A DNA stretch of 20,808 nucleotides from a virus. Positions within the stretch are counted from its first letter, which is position 1; each line of letters starts with the position of its first letter. This document shows, piece by piece, positions 15,289 through 20,808 of this stretch. The stretch spans positions 1-20,808 of the IMG/VR virus record IMGVR_UViG_3300026519_000471; one strand, written 5' to 3'. The notes below the pieces were generated by a model. That model was not told the DNA's origin. It worked only from the letters and a program-made list of their open reading frames with translations, and did no database searches. Position numbers and translations under genes: made by a program.

Positions 15289-15857
15289 CAGAAGCGGCCG
15301 GCGATGAGCCGCGAGCGGAACAGACGCCGCGTCGTCTGCTGCTCGCTGTCGAGGAAGCGCGCCCGAGGCCAGAGACGCTTTTCCGCCTCGTCGCGGAGTT
15401 CTCTGGCCATTTCGACGTTACTGGCCACCGCCATTGCCATGGTGGCGGCGAAGGCCACGGTGAAGGCCTCCAGGAAATACGGCGGCCAGCGGTACTCCGG
15501 CACGCGGAAGGTATAGCTGGCGACGACATCCTCCTTGTAGTCGCAGAAGACCTTGTCGCCGTACCGGTCATAGGGAACGATCACGCCGCCGGCGCGCACC
15601 GTGTGCAGCACGAGCAGGTCCGCCGGCAGTTGGAGGGCGTAGGTCCAGACGTTGTGCGGCGTCTCCTGGAGCGCGACCAGCTCCCGCTGGTCGGACGCGA
15701 AGCGCCAGCGGTGCATGGTGAGCGCGCCCGAGGCCGCTGCCTCGTATTCCCGGCCGGCGGCGGTCGCCTCGGCCGTGCCGTCGTCGAAGCTGGTGATCGG
15801 CTTGGCGCCGATCCGCACCAGGGCCCTCGAGGCGATGTCGAACTTGCTGTCGGCCAT
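15288..15857 (-). CDS. tail tubular protein A (head-tail adaptor)
   Basis: This 189-aa protein resembles the T7 gp11-type adaptor that joins portal and nozzle. The N-terminal helix FDIASRALVRIGAKPITSFD is the characteristic opening. RRWRF-like turns follow (HRWRFASDQRELVAL), then beta strands (VWTYALQLPADLLVLHTV, YKEDVVASYTFRVPEYRWPP). A C-terminal helix LEAFTVAFAATMAMAVASN precedes a charged tail. The start at 15857 fits the family N-terminus, but no Shine-Dalgarno lies upstream. Instead a very stable GC-only hairpin ends 11 nt before the ATG. It is the only gene whose start follows a hairpin so closely, so its translation may depend on RNA structure or be reinitiated. Confidence 0.85.
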   Translation of the reverse strand: MADSKFDIASRALVRIGAKPITSFDDGTAEATAAGREYEAAASGALTMHRWRFASDQRELVALQETPHNVWTYALQLPADLLVLHTVRAGGVIVPYDRYGDKVFCDYKEDVVASYTFRVPEYRWPPYFLEAFTVAFAATMAMAVASNVEMARELRDEAEKRLWPRARFLDSEQQTTRRLFRSRLIAGRF

Positions 15858-15868
15858 GCGCGTTGGGC

Positions 15869-15898
15869 CCGGGGCCCGGCGGAAATGCCGGGCCCCGG
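15869..15898 (-). promoter_or_regulatory. 12-bp GC-only RNA hairpin between the capsid pair and tail genes
   Basis: A perfect inverted repeat, CCGGGGCCCGGC / GCCGGGCCCCGG with loop ATTTCC, starts 5 nt after the stop of the small capsid-adjacent gene and ends 11 nt before the adaptor ATG. No T-tract follows (GCCCAACGCGC), so it is not a canonical intrinsic terminator. It may be an attenuator, a 3' stabiliser for the capsid mRNA, or an endonuclease processing site. Confidence 0.7.
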
Positions 15899-15903
15899 CT
15901 CCG

Positions 15904-16161
15904 TCAGACGCTGATGTCGCTCTTCGTCACCGCGACGGTCGAGCCGTCGTTGCTGGAGACGATGAGCGTGCGGGTTGCGGGAGTGCCGTCGACGTCGAGC
16001 GCCGTGAGAATGAGGTCGCCGACCTGCAGCAGCGCAGCGGCGCCGTTGAAATAGCCGGCGCCGACCACTGTGGCGAGGGGATCGTTCGTCCTGTACATCC
16101 ACAGCTTCGACTTGCCCGGCCCGTAGCCCAGGGCGATGAGATCGGTCTGGCTGTACGCCAT
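15904..16161 (-). CDS. small capsid-adjacent structural protein (possible head decoration)
   Basis: The product is an 85-aa acidic, beta-rich protein: SQTDLIALGYGPG, then LWMYRTND, AGYFNGAAALLQVGDLILTA and TLIVSSNDGSTVAVTKSD. I recall this type of small protein directly after the capsid gene in many phages, with the conserved AGYFN and GDLI turns. Its exact function is not established to my knowledge; head decoration or head completion are the obvious candidates. The ATG has AAGGAG at an 8-nt spacing, one of the better ribosome sites here, and it begins 12 nt after the capsid TAA. A strong hairpin follows its stop. The good ribosome site and shared unit with the capsid gene suggest high copy number. 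Confidence 0.78.
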   Translation of the reverse strand: MAYSQTDLIALGYGPGKSKLWMYRTNDPLATVVGAGYFNGAAALLQVGDLILTALDVDGTPATRTLIVSSNDGSTVAVTKSDISV

Positions 16162-16173
16162 CTTCCTGTCTCC

Positions 16174-17013
16174 TTACGGGATGGCCGCGGTATCGTCGCA
16201 GGCGATCTCGACGACGCCCGTGTCGTCGATCCGTACCGCTCCACCGGACATCATGTGGTTGATGAAGTGGGAAGCGCGGTCGCCGTGCCAGGTAATGTCC
16301 GCGGTGATGTCCGCACCCTCGGCCCAGCCGATGGCCGTCTTGTGGTACATCAGGCAGTAGCGGGTGGTGGAGCTGAGCGGCAGGCCGGAATGGACGATCC
16401 AGACGGTGTTCCGCCAGCGGCGGGCCTCGGTGCCCTTCAGCCACGGGTATTCTTCGCCCACCATGTCCGAGGACACGAACTGGCTGATGGTGAGGAGTTC
16501 CTCCCACTGGTGGGGGCCGACGATGGCGAAGCGGTCGCCGTCGTCCGGCACATCGGCGGCGTTCAGTTTTTCGATCGCCTGCTGCACCTTGGCGCGGGTC
16601 AGCCCGCTCGTGTTCACCGCGATCTTCTGGCCGGAGGGAAGACTGGCCCGCGCGGCCGCGATGATCTGCTCGTCGCATTTGCGGCCGAGTGCCCAGGCGC
16701 CGGCGCGCGCCAGGACCTGCCGTTCGTCGATGTTGGTCTTGATCTCGTCGAGCTTGTCGACCCAATCGCCCGCGTAGTAGTCGGCGAGGATCGCCTCGAC
16801 ATTGCTGTGCTCGACGTTCATGACCGGCACCAGGCCGTGCCGGGTCTTCTGCCCGGCGGTGCCCTTGCCGACCTTCTGCCAGGTGACGGAGGTGCCGACC
16901 ACACCCGATTTGGTACGGACGGTACCCTTCAGCTTCGTGCCCATCCGCTGGTAGGCGGCGTGGACCTCGGCCTCGTACTGCTTGATGAATGCCTGGTCGA
17001 TCGTGGTGGACAT
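16174..17013 (-). CDS. major capsid protein
   Basis: This 279-aa protein fits the short HK97-fold capsid proteins of podoviruses related to BPP-1-type phages. Its opening (TIDQAFIKQYEAEVHAAYQR) and the segments GKGTAGQKTRHGLVPV, DWVDKLDEIKTNIDERQV, ALGRKCDEQIIAAA and WHGDRASHFINHMMSGGAV match the family pattern I remember. It follows the scaffold gene and precedes a small head protein, the usual order. It is one of the few genes with a real leader: 174 bp of non-coding DNA containing inverted repeats. The Shine-Dalgarno is weak (GTGAGA about 9 nt upstream), which is odd for the most abundant virion protein. Alternative starts were not convincing. Confidence 0.85.
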   Translation of the reverse strand: MSTTIDQAFIKQYEAEVHAAYQRMGTKLKGTVRTKSGVVGTSVTWQKVGKGTAGQKTRHGLVPVMNVEHSNVEAILADYYAGDWVDKLDEIKTNIDERQVLARAGAWALGRKCDEQIIAAARASLPSGQKIAVNTSGLTRAKVQQAIEKLNAADVPDDGDRFAIVGPHQWEELLTISQFVSSDMVGEEYPWLKGTEARRWRNTVWIVHSGLPLSSTTRYCLMYHKTAIGWAEGADITADITWHGDRASHFINHMMSGGAVRIDDTGVVEIACDDTAAIP

Positions 17014-17031
17014 GGACTGGTCTCACACGCT

Positions 17032-17055
17032 GGTTACCGACATCGCCGGTTAACC
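17032..17055 (-). promoter_or_regulatory. hairpin in the capsid gene leader
   Basis: On the minus strand GGTTAACCG and CGGTAACC form an 8-bp stem with one bulged A and a 7-nt loop. It sits 18 nt upstream of the capsid ATG, close enough to affect ribosome access or protect a processed 5' end. Confidence 0.45.
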
Positions 17056-17144
17056 CTCGGTGCGGATCGTCGCCGGTTGGCTCGGGTGAGGCCGGCATCC
17101 GCGTCCTGCGGGGCCGTCATTTCCCATGATACGGAGGCTTCGGG

Positions 17145-17183
17145 TATCGTCCACGCAGTATACTGCACATTTCTGGGACGATA
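17145..17183 (-). promoter_or_regulatory. nested inverted repeat with central 12-bp palindrome in the scaffold-capsid gap
   Basis: The arms TATCGTCC (17145-17152) and GGACGATA (17176-17183) are perfect complements. Between them lies the 12-bp palindrome GCAGTATACTGC (17155-17166). The structure starts 4 nt after the scaffold stop codon. The palindrome contains TATACT on both strands, resembling a -10 box, but I find no good -35 element. It could be an operator, a 3' stabiliser for the scaffold mRNA or part of a promoter. Nothing coding is evident in the 174-bp gap. Confidence 0.5.
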
Positions 17184-17187
17184 TTCC

Positions 17188-17907
17188 CTATCCTGCACCC
17201 CCATAAAGCTGCCGGAATCCCTCGGTGACCTGTTTGACGAAGGCTGGGTCCCGATCCCGCCAGTAACGCGGATCACGGACCCAGCGATCGAGGGTCTCGG
17301 CGTCGATCTTCTCGGGCTTGTCCGCCGGTACGAACCGACGCTCGCCGACGCTCTCCATGAGCTTCTCGAGGGCCTCGATGGCAGCAGCGGAGGCCAGCAG
17401 CGGCTCGAGCGCCGCGACCGCCTCCTCGCCGATCCTGGCCCGCATCCACCCTTCGACGTGCTGAACCCGTTGCGTGCCGTGCTCGCCGAGTTTGCCGAGC
17501 TCTTCCTCGAGCGCTTGCGCCTGCGCCTCGGTGCTGTCCACCTGCCAGCGCACGAACTGCTGCAGACCGGCATTGAACGCCTCATGGTCCAGCCCGTGCT
17601 CCCAGGCGAACTCGCGCCACCAGGACATGAGCGGGTGATCATCCGCGAGTTCCACCTTCCCGGCGAGCTCCTCGGGCAGCTCGGGCTCGTAGGCGTCGGG
17701 TTTTTCGGGGCGTGCAGACAGTCGCTCTGCCTCGAGCTCGCGCGCCCATTCCTCCTTCTTGGCGCCCACTTGGCGCTTGAGCTCGCCCGCCATGCGCTCG
17801 AGCTCGACATAGCTCTTGGCGAGCTCGTCGATCCTGGGAGCGCCGGTTTCGGCGTCCCAGAATTTTTCGGGAATATGATCAGGCCGTCCGGCTCCGCTTT
17901 CGTCCAC
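17188..17907 (-). CDS. capsid assembly scaffolding protein
   Basis: The 239-aa product is acidic and helical. It opens with RPDHIPEKFWDAETGAPRID and a coiled coil (YVELERMAGELKRQVGAKKE, EEWARELEAERLS). It ends with DPRYWRDRDPAFVKQVTEGF and LYGG, a C-terminal signature typical of scaffolds that dock onto the capsid shell. It lies directly upstream of the major capsid gene, as expected. The start is GTG at 17907 with GGAG 10 nt upstream; it overlaps the preceding small gene by 29 nt. The 174-bp spacer behind it, rather than an overlap, breaks translational coupling with the capsid gene. I see no protease domain, so the capsid may mature without a fused protease. Confidence 0.82.
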   Translation of the reverse strand: MDESGAGRPDHIPEKFWDAETGAPRIDELAKSYVELERMAGELKRQVGAKKEEWARELEAERLSARPEKPDAYEPELPEELAGKVELADDHPLMSWWREFAWEHGLDHEAFNAGLQQFVRWQVDSTEAQAQALEEELGKLGEHGTQRVQHVEGWMRARIGEEAVAALEPLLASAAAIEALEKLMESVGERRFVPADKPEKIDAETLDRWVRDPRYWRDRDPAFVKQVTEGFRQLYGGAG

Positions 17908-18136
17908 GGTTCACACGCTCCATGATGATTTGCACGACGTATCGCTGGCCCTCGAGATGCCTGAGGGCGCCGTCGGATGCCTCCGGCCCCATGACCCGCC
18001 CGAAGGTGATGCTGCCGAGCCAGGCGAGCACCTTTTCCCCGGCGGGAGAGGCGAAGGTGCTCGCGAATGCGGCGTCGAGTTCGCGCTCGCGGCGCCTCCG
18101 GTCGGCGGCCGCAGCTGCCCGCTCCTCCACGGTCAC
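17879..18136 (-). CDS. Bbp19-like small phage protein
   Basis: This encodes an 85-aa basic protein. A charged helix (DRRRRERELDAAFASTF) precedes ASPAGEKVLAWLGSITFGRV and LEGQRYVVQIIMERVNRGR. The pattern F-x-x-x-F, then G-x-x-VL-x-x-L, then EG-x-R-x-VV-x-I, matches the Bbp19 family named from Bordetella phage BPP-1, whose role is unknown. The family is typically encoded between portal and scaffold, exactly as here. The GTG start at 18136 forms a GTGA overlap with the portal stop and has GGGAG 7 nt upstream. A longer open frame extends to the right on the same strand but overlaps the portal gene and is not credible as coding. Family assignment is from memory. Confidence 0.75.
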   Translation of the reverse strand: MTVEERAAAAADRRRRERELDAAFASTFASPAGEKVLAWLGSITFGRVMGPEASDGALRHLEGQRYVVQIIMERVNRGRKRSRTA

Positions 18137-19665
18137 GGTGTTTCTCCCGGCGGCTGGGCCTGTTGGGCCGTCGCTGCGATCGCCTCGACGACCTGCTGGC
18201 GCTCGACCTCGTCGCGGATCAGCCGTGGGTCGACCCCCATGTGTCGCGCCAGCCAGGCTCCATACTCGTCCACCTTGAGGGCGAGGGCGGTCTGCTGCGG
18301 CCCGAACCTTCCGTTCATCATCTCGACCCACCGGTCGTGCCGCAGCACCTCTTCCTGTGCCTGGGCCCGCGCCAGCGGCGAGAGCGGCCGGAGGGCGACG
18401 AACCTGCCGTCGATCGGCGGCAGCTCGATGCGGCCGGCCTGGCGCAGTACATGGGCCACGCGGTAGACAACGGGAAACAGGAATTCCTTGAGATACCGTC
18501 CGAGCGGCGCCGCGACACGCTCCGCCTGGTCCGCCTTTCGCTGCATCACCTCGGTCGCCGACATCGGCGTTCCCTCGGGAGGTCCCAGGTCGTCGTCGAG
18601 CAGGGTGGCCTTGATCTGGGCACGCAGGTCCTCGAGGACGAGCTGGGCGACGTCGAACCGTCCAGCCGCTTCCAGAGGGCGCAGGCCACTGGACCCGGGG
18701 GCGATGGGAATCACCGTCCCCGGGATGATCTGGACATTGTCCACGTTGATGGTGCCGTCGTCCTCTGCCTGCCAGGCTCCGGACACGGCCAGATCCGCGT
18801 TCTCCAGGATCAGCTGCTTGGTCAGGTTGATGGTGCGGATGTCCGGCAGAGCCATGAGGACGGGGCCGTGCCCGTACGCCTCGTCGGGCGCCGCCGACCA
18901 GCGGAACCCGATCACCGGTGCCGAACCATGTCCTTCGAAGCGGCTCTCGTCCAGGCGGGCCCTTTGCACGGGTTCCAGCAACAGCCACCGCCAGGCCTCG
19001 GCCGTGCGCACGTCCCAGTCGCGCCAGATCGCCTCCACGAGCTCGACCTCACGGTCCGGCTTCTCTAGGGCATGGCGGGCGAGCTCCCCGGTCAGCTGCG
19101 CCTGTGGCCAGATCGTGCGGATCTGGCCCGCGCGCGGCCGGTGCCGGAAGAAATACCCGTCGAGCAGGCCGAAGGGTCCGACATCGGGGATCACCCGGGA
19201 CATGGGAATGGCCCGGAAACGGACTGGCTGCACGGCGTCGCCGACATCGATCCGGAGCGTCCCGACGCTGATCAGACTGTCGAGCATGGCCTCGTGCGCC
19301 TGGGTGTAGAAATCGCTGTTGGAGATCGCCCGCCGGATCTCTTCGGTCACGTCCTTCAAACGGCGGTCCACCTCGTCCCGCTCCTCGTCAGCCACGTCGG
19401 GACCGGCCCGGAGCTCGAACCAGGGCTCGGTTGGCGGAGCCAGCTCGAACAGCAGCCGTGAGGCGGTGTTCTGCAGCGCGGCGATCGCCGTGCCGTCGAA
19501 CACCCGCTCCATCGCCGCGCGCGGGTTCTGCTGCCGGCGGATGCGCTCGCGCATCGGCAGCACGTAGTCGTAGGCGTCGTCGATCAGACCGGCGAGCTCG
19601 TCTCGCCGCCGCTCGGCCCTCGCCAGGCGGCGGAGCACGGAAACCACCAGAGGATCGTCAGCCAC
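18133..19665 (-). CDS. portal (head-to-tail connector) protein
   Basis: This 510-aa protein matches the podovirus head-tail connector family (T7 gp8 type). The N-terminus ERRRDELAGLIDDAYDYVLP, then RVFDGTAIAALQNTASRLLF and LAPPTEPWFELRAGP, is the characteristic first part of the clip/wing region. SNSDFYTQAHEAMLDSLISVG, RAIPMSRVIPDVGPFG and NLTKQLILENADLAVSGAW follow in family order, and PEGTPMSATEVMQRK marks the stem region near residue 360. Twelve copies would form the DNA entry channel and bind the terminase and the adaptor. The start is GTG at 19665 with AAGGA 8 nt upstream. It overlaps the upstream gene by 8 nt in GTGGCTGA. Gene order terminase-portal-scaffold-capsid supports the call. 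Confidence 0.9.
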   Translation of the reverse strand: MADDPLVVSVLRRLARAERRRDELAGLIDDAYDYVLPMRERIRRQQNPRAAMERVFDGTAIAALQNTASRLLFELAPPTEPWFELRAGPDVADEERDEVDRRLKDVTEEIRRAISNSDFYTQAHEAMLDSLISVGTLRIDVGDAVQPVRFRAIPMSRVIPDVGPFGLLDGYFFRHRPRAGQIRTIWPQAQLTGELARHALEKPDREVELVEAIWRDWDVRTAEAWRWLLLEPVQRARLDESRFEGHGSAPVIGFRWSAAPDEAYGHGPVLMALPDIRTINLTKQLILENADLAVSGAWQAEDDGTINVDNVQIIPGTVIPIAPGSSGLRPLEAAGRFDVAQLVLEDLRAQIKATLLDDDLGPPEGTPMSATEVMQRKADQAERVAAPLGRYLKEFLFPVVYRVAHVLRQAGRIELPPIDGRFVALRPLSPLARAQAQEEVLRHDRWVEMMNGRFGPQQTALALKVDEYGAWLARHMGVDPRLIRDEVERQQVVEAIAATAQQAQPPGETP

Positions 19666-19870
19666 CGAGCGTGTCCTTCCGCTTGAAACCGAGTTCTCCT
19701 GCCAGGGAAAACAGGCCCCTGCGCCCTCGCAGCCCCCGCATCCGTGCCAGCTCCTCCTCGCGCCGCTTCCGCTCGAGCTCCTCCCGTTCGCGCTTCGCCC
19801 TGGCGGCCGCCTCCCGGCGCTTGCGCTCCAGTTCCGGATCGCGCTTCGGCTTGGAGATCAGTGAACCCAT
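19658..19870 (-). CDS. 70-aa highly charged hypothetical protein
   Basis: A short protein is encoded between the cysteine-motif gene and the portal gene. It begins MGSLISKPKRDPELERKRRE and continues as an Arg/Glu/Lys-rich helix (about residues 10-45), ending in RGRRGLFSLAGELGFKRK and DTLGG. Small proteins with a charged or proline-rich middle and a C-terminal Gly-Arg-Leu-Gly tail are common just before the portal in such phages. I do not know a proven function. The ATG at 19870 has AAGGAG at a 7-nt spacing. It overlaps the upstream gene by 13 nt and the portal by 8 nt. A longer open frame in this phase runs right to 20254, but overlaps the neighbour and lacks coding character. The high charge could suit nucleic acid or portal interaction. 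Confidence 0.7.
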   Translation of the reverse strand: MGSLISKPKRDPELERKRREAAARAKREREELERKRREEELARMRGLRGRRGLFSLAGELGFKRKDTLGG

Positions 19871-20286
19871 CCTCGGTCTCCTTCCGGCCATGGTGTGCAC
19901 CCGGCAGCACGTAGGCGGCGGTACAGCCGCCATGGCGTCCAGCTCGTGAGCCAGGGCACGCCCAGCAGGTGTTCCACCAGACCCACGCAGGTCATGCACG
20001 GTCTCGGGATCTGCCGCGCCCCGTCGGAATAACGGCAACGCAGCCACCGTCCGTGTTCGAGGCCATCGGCGAGCACCAGATCGACGGTCTCCTGCGGCAA
20101 GGGCCGCACGATCATGCCGCCGATCTTGCTGTCGGCGAGCAGCCAGATGTCGCTGGCGGCATCGTAACCGAGCGCGAACACGTGCCGGAAACCGGGCCGG
20201 AGAAAGCGGCACCACCAGTGCCGCTCGCCATAGTCGACGAACGCGACCAGCCATTCCGGCAATGGCTGCGGGGGCCAGTGGATCAT
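19858..20286 (-). CDS. phage protein of unknown function with His...Cys motif (possible permuted papain-like fold)
   Basis: This 142-aa protein is rich in aromatic residues: PEWLVAFVDYGERHWWCRFL, GFRHVFALGYDAASDIWLLA, then RPCMTCVGLVEHLLGVPWLT and TPWRLYRRLRAAG. I recall homologues encoded between terminase and portal genes in proteobacterial phages. H35 followed by C100 in a helix-like C-V-G-L-V-x-x-L-L-G context recalls the His-before-Cys order of circularly permuted NlpC/P60 (LRAT-like) papain folds. That is inference from a motif only, and no enzymatic role is shown. The ATG at 20286 forms an ATGA overlap with the HTH gene and has GGAG 8 nt upstream. The longer open frame to 20379 overlaps that gene, so I reject its start. 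Confidence 0.72.
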   Translation of the reverse strand: MIHWPPQPLPEWLVAFVDYGERHWWCRFLRPGFRHVFALGYDAASDIWLLADSKIGGMIVRPLPQETVDLVLADGLEHGRWLRCRYSDGARQIPRPCMTCVGLVEHLLGVPWLTSWTPWRLYRRLRAAGCTPWPEGDRGWVH

Positions 20287-20522
20287 TCTGCCGTCTCCAG
20301 CAGTACGATGCGAAGCCCGAGGGCCTCGGCCCACGCTACCAAGGCGCCGAGGGTCGGCGCGTGGCGTCCGCATTCCCATTTGCTGACCATGCGCTCGGCG
20401 CAGCCCAGTCGTTCGTCGAGTTCCTCCTGGCTCAATCCCAACCGCCGCCGTCGGCGCGCGAGCTCGTCGCGCAGCCGCACGGTCTCCGGGTGGACGATCG
20501 ACAGGCGGGCGGTGGCTGTCAC
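20283..20522 (-). CDS. small XRE-family helix-turn-helix DNA-binding protein
   Basis: The 79-aa product has a clear XRE/Cro-type helix-turn-helix at about residues 27-68: LGLSQEELDERLGCAERMVS, then KWECGRHAPTLGALVAWAEA. The SQEEL first helix, the recognition-helix VSKWE and the P-T-L turn are standard for the family. An Arg-rich stretch, LARRRRRLG, precedes it. It contains no other domain and could act as a dimer. It is encoded within the late operon between terminase and portal, with a GTGA overlap to the terminase stop and an ATGA overlap to the next gene. Its start is GTG with AGGAG 9 nt upstream. It is therefore a late protein, perhaps a late-gene modulator or packaging accessory; the target site is unknown. 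Confidence 0.85.
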   Translation of the reverse strand: MTATARLSIVHPETVRLRDELARRRRRLGLSQEELDERLGCAERMVSKWECGRHAPTLGALVAWAEALGLRIVLLETAE

Positions 20523-20808
20523 GCCCGCAGTCTCCTGGAGAGCCGGGCGGAACGGTCGGTCTGCTGCGCCCGGGTGATACGGTCCCAGACGCTGTAGGGC
20601 CTGGCTGTCAGGCCGGGATCGGCGGCACTCCGCTTGCGGCGCACGAGGTCGGCGCCCTCGCCGCCACCGAGCATCAGGTATTGCAGCGCATCCGCGACAT
20701 GGCTGTAGCGGTTCTTGTCCGGATGATCGTCGTAGCGCGGCATGGTGCCCTTGACCTTCAGGCGGCGATAGCAGTAACCGCCGGCCATGGCGGCCTTGAG
20801 CATCCGGC
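20519..20808 (-). CDS. terminase large subunit, C-terminal part (cut by window edge)
   Basis: Only the last ~96 residues lie in the window; the frame is open through the right edge, so the in-window ATG at 20803 is internal. The segment DDHPDKNRYSHVADALQYLM followed by LGGGEG is the typical C-terminal end of podoviral large terminases. The Asp in SHVADAL would be the last metal-binding residue of the RNase H-like nuclease domain that cuts the genome during headful or site-specific packaging. The remaining tail (VWDRITRAQQTDRSARLSRR) is basic. The ATPase domain is outside the window. The TGA stop overlaps the HTH gene's GTG start as GTGA. Confidence 0.85.
   Translation of the reverse strand, partial: RMLKAAMAGGYCYRRLKVKGTMPRYDDHPDKNRYSHVADALQYLMLGGGEGADLVRRKRSAADPGLTARPYSVWDRITRAQQTDRSARLSRRLRA

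Noticed and set aside
17053-17128. 25-codon minus-strand open frame in the capsid leader
   Set aside because: No Shine-Dalgarno before its ATG and no recognisable peptide; I cannot support it as a gene or leader peptide.
17155-17166. TATACT as a -10 box of a capsid promoter
   Set aside because: The hexamer 17 nt upstream on the minus strand is AATATC, and no TG extension is present; too weak to call a promoter.
15652-17925. Long + strand open frame opposite adaptor, capsid and scaffold genes
   Set aside because: It spans several independent minus-strand genes and their gaps, so it is an antisense artefact.
1-20808. CRISPR arrays, insertion sequences or transposases
   Set aside because: I saw no regularly spaced repeats, transposase motifs or flanking target duplications on either strand.

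Overview
The window is one end of a tailed-phage genome, most likely a prophage in a high-GC proteobacterium. A tRNA-Val(GAC) gene on the + strand (46-120) lies beside an uninterrupted minus-strand run of 18 virion-morphogenesis genes (260 to the right edge). I see no integrase, repressor, replication or lysis gene, so this is only the late structural module. Most of the sequence is strongly GC-rich (46 of 60 bases at 8881-8940). The tRNA-Val sequence and composition would fit an alphaproteobacterium, but that is a tentative reading from memory.

Read in transcription order (right to left), the layout is: large terminase C-terminus (cut by the window edge), a small XRE-type helix-turn-helix protein, a cysteine-motif protein of unknown role, a 70-aa charged protein, the portal, a Bbp19-like small protein, the scaffold, the major capsid protein, a small capsid-adjacent protein, tail tubular protein A (adaptor), tail tubular protein B (nozzle), then four helical proteins judged to be internal/ejection proteins (148, 737, 607 and 835 aa), a T7-gp17-anchored beta-helix tail fibre, a second spike with a DUF2341-LamG-PL6 lyase-like architecture, and a 227-aa beta-sandwich protein. 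This is the order of a short-tailed (podovirus) virion. Portal, tail tubes and fibre anchor resemble T7-type families; the scaffold/capsid/Bbp19 block resembles Bordetella phage BPP-1-like phages.

Nearly all junctions overlap (ATGA, GTGA, TGATG or 8-29 nt overlaps), and seven of the 17 visible starts are GTG, so translational coupling is likely throughout. Only two sizeable gaps exist between genes, 174 bp and 46 bp. They bracket the capsid gene pair, and both contain clear inverted repeats. That arrangement suggests RNA-level control of capsid dosage.

The most unusual points are: a BECR/MuF-C-like nuclease-type domain inside a putative ejection protein; a PL6-like depolymerase whose catalytic half lies in a low-GC patch; an XRE regulator embedded between terminase and portal; and the hairpins around the capsid genes. 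The tRNA beside the tail-fibre end is a plausible attachment site, but the other prophage end is outside the window.
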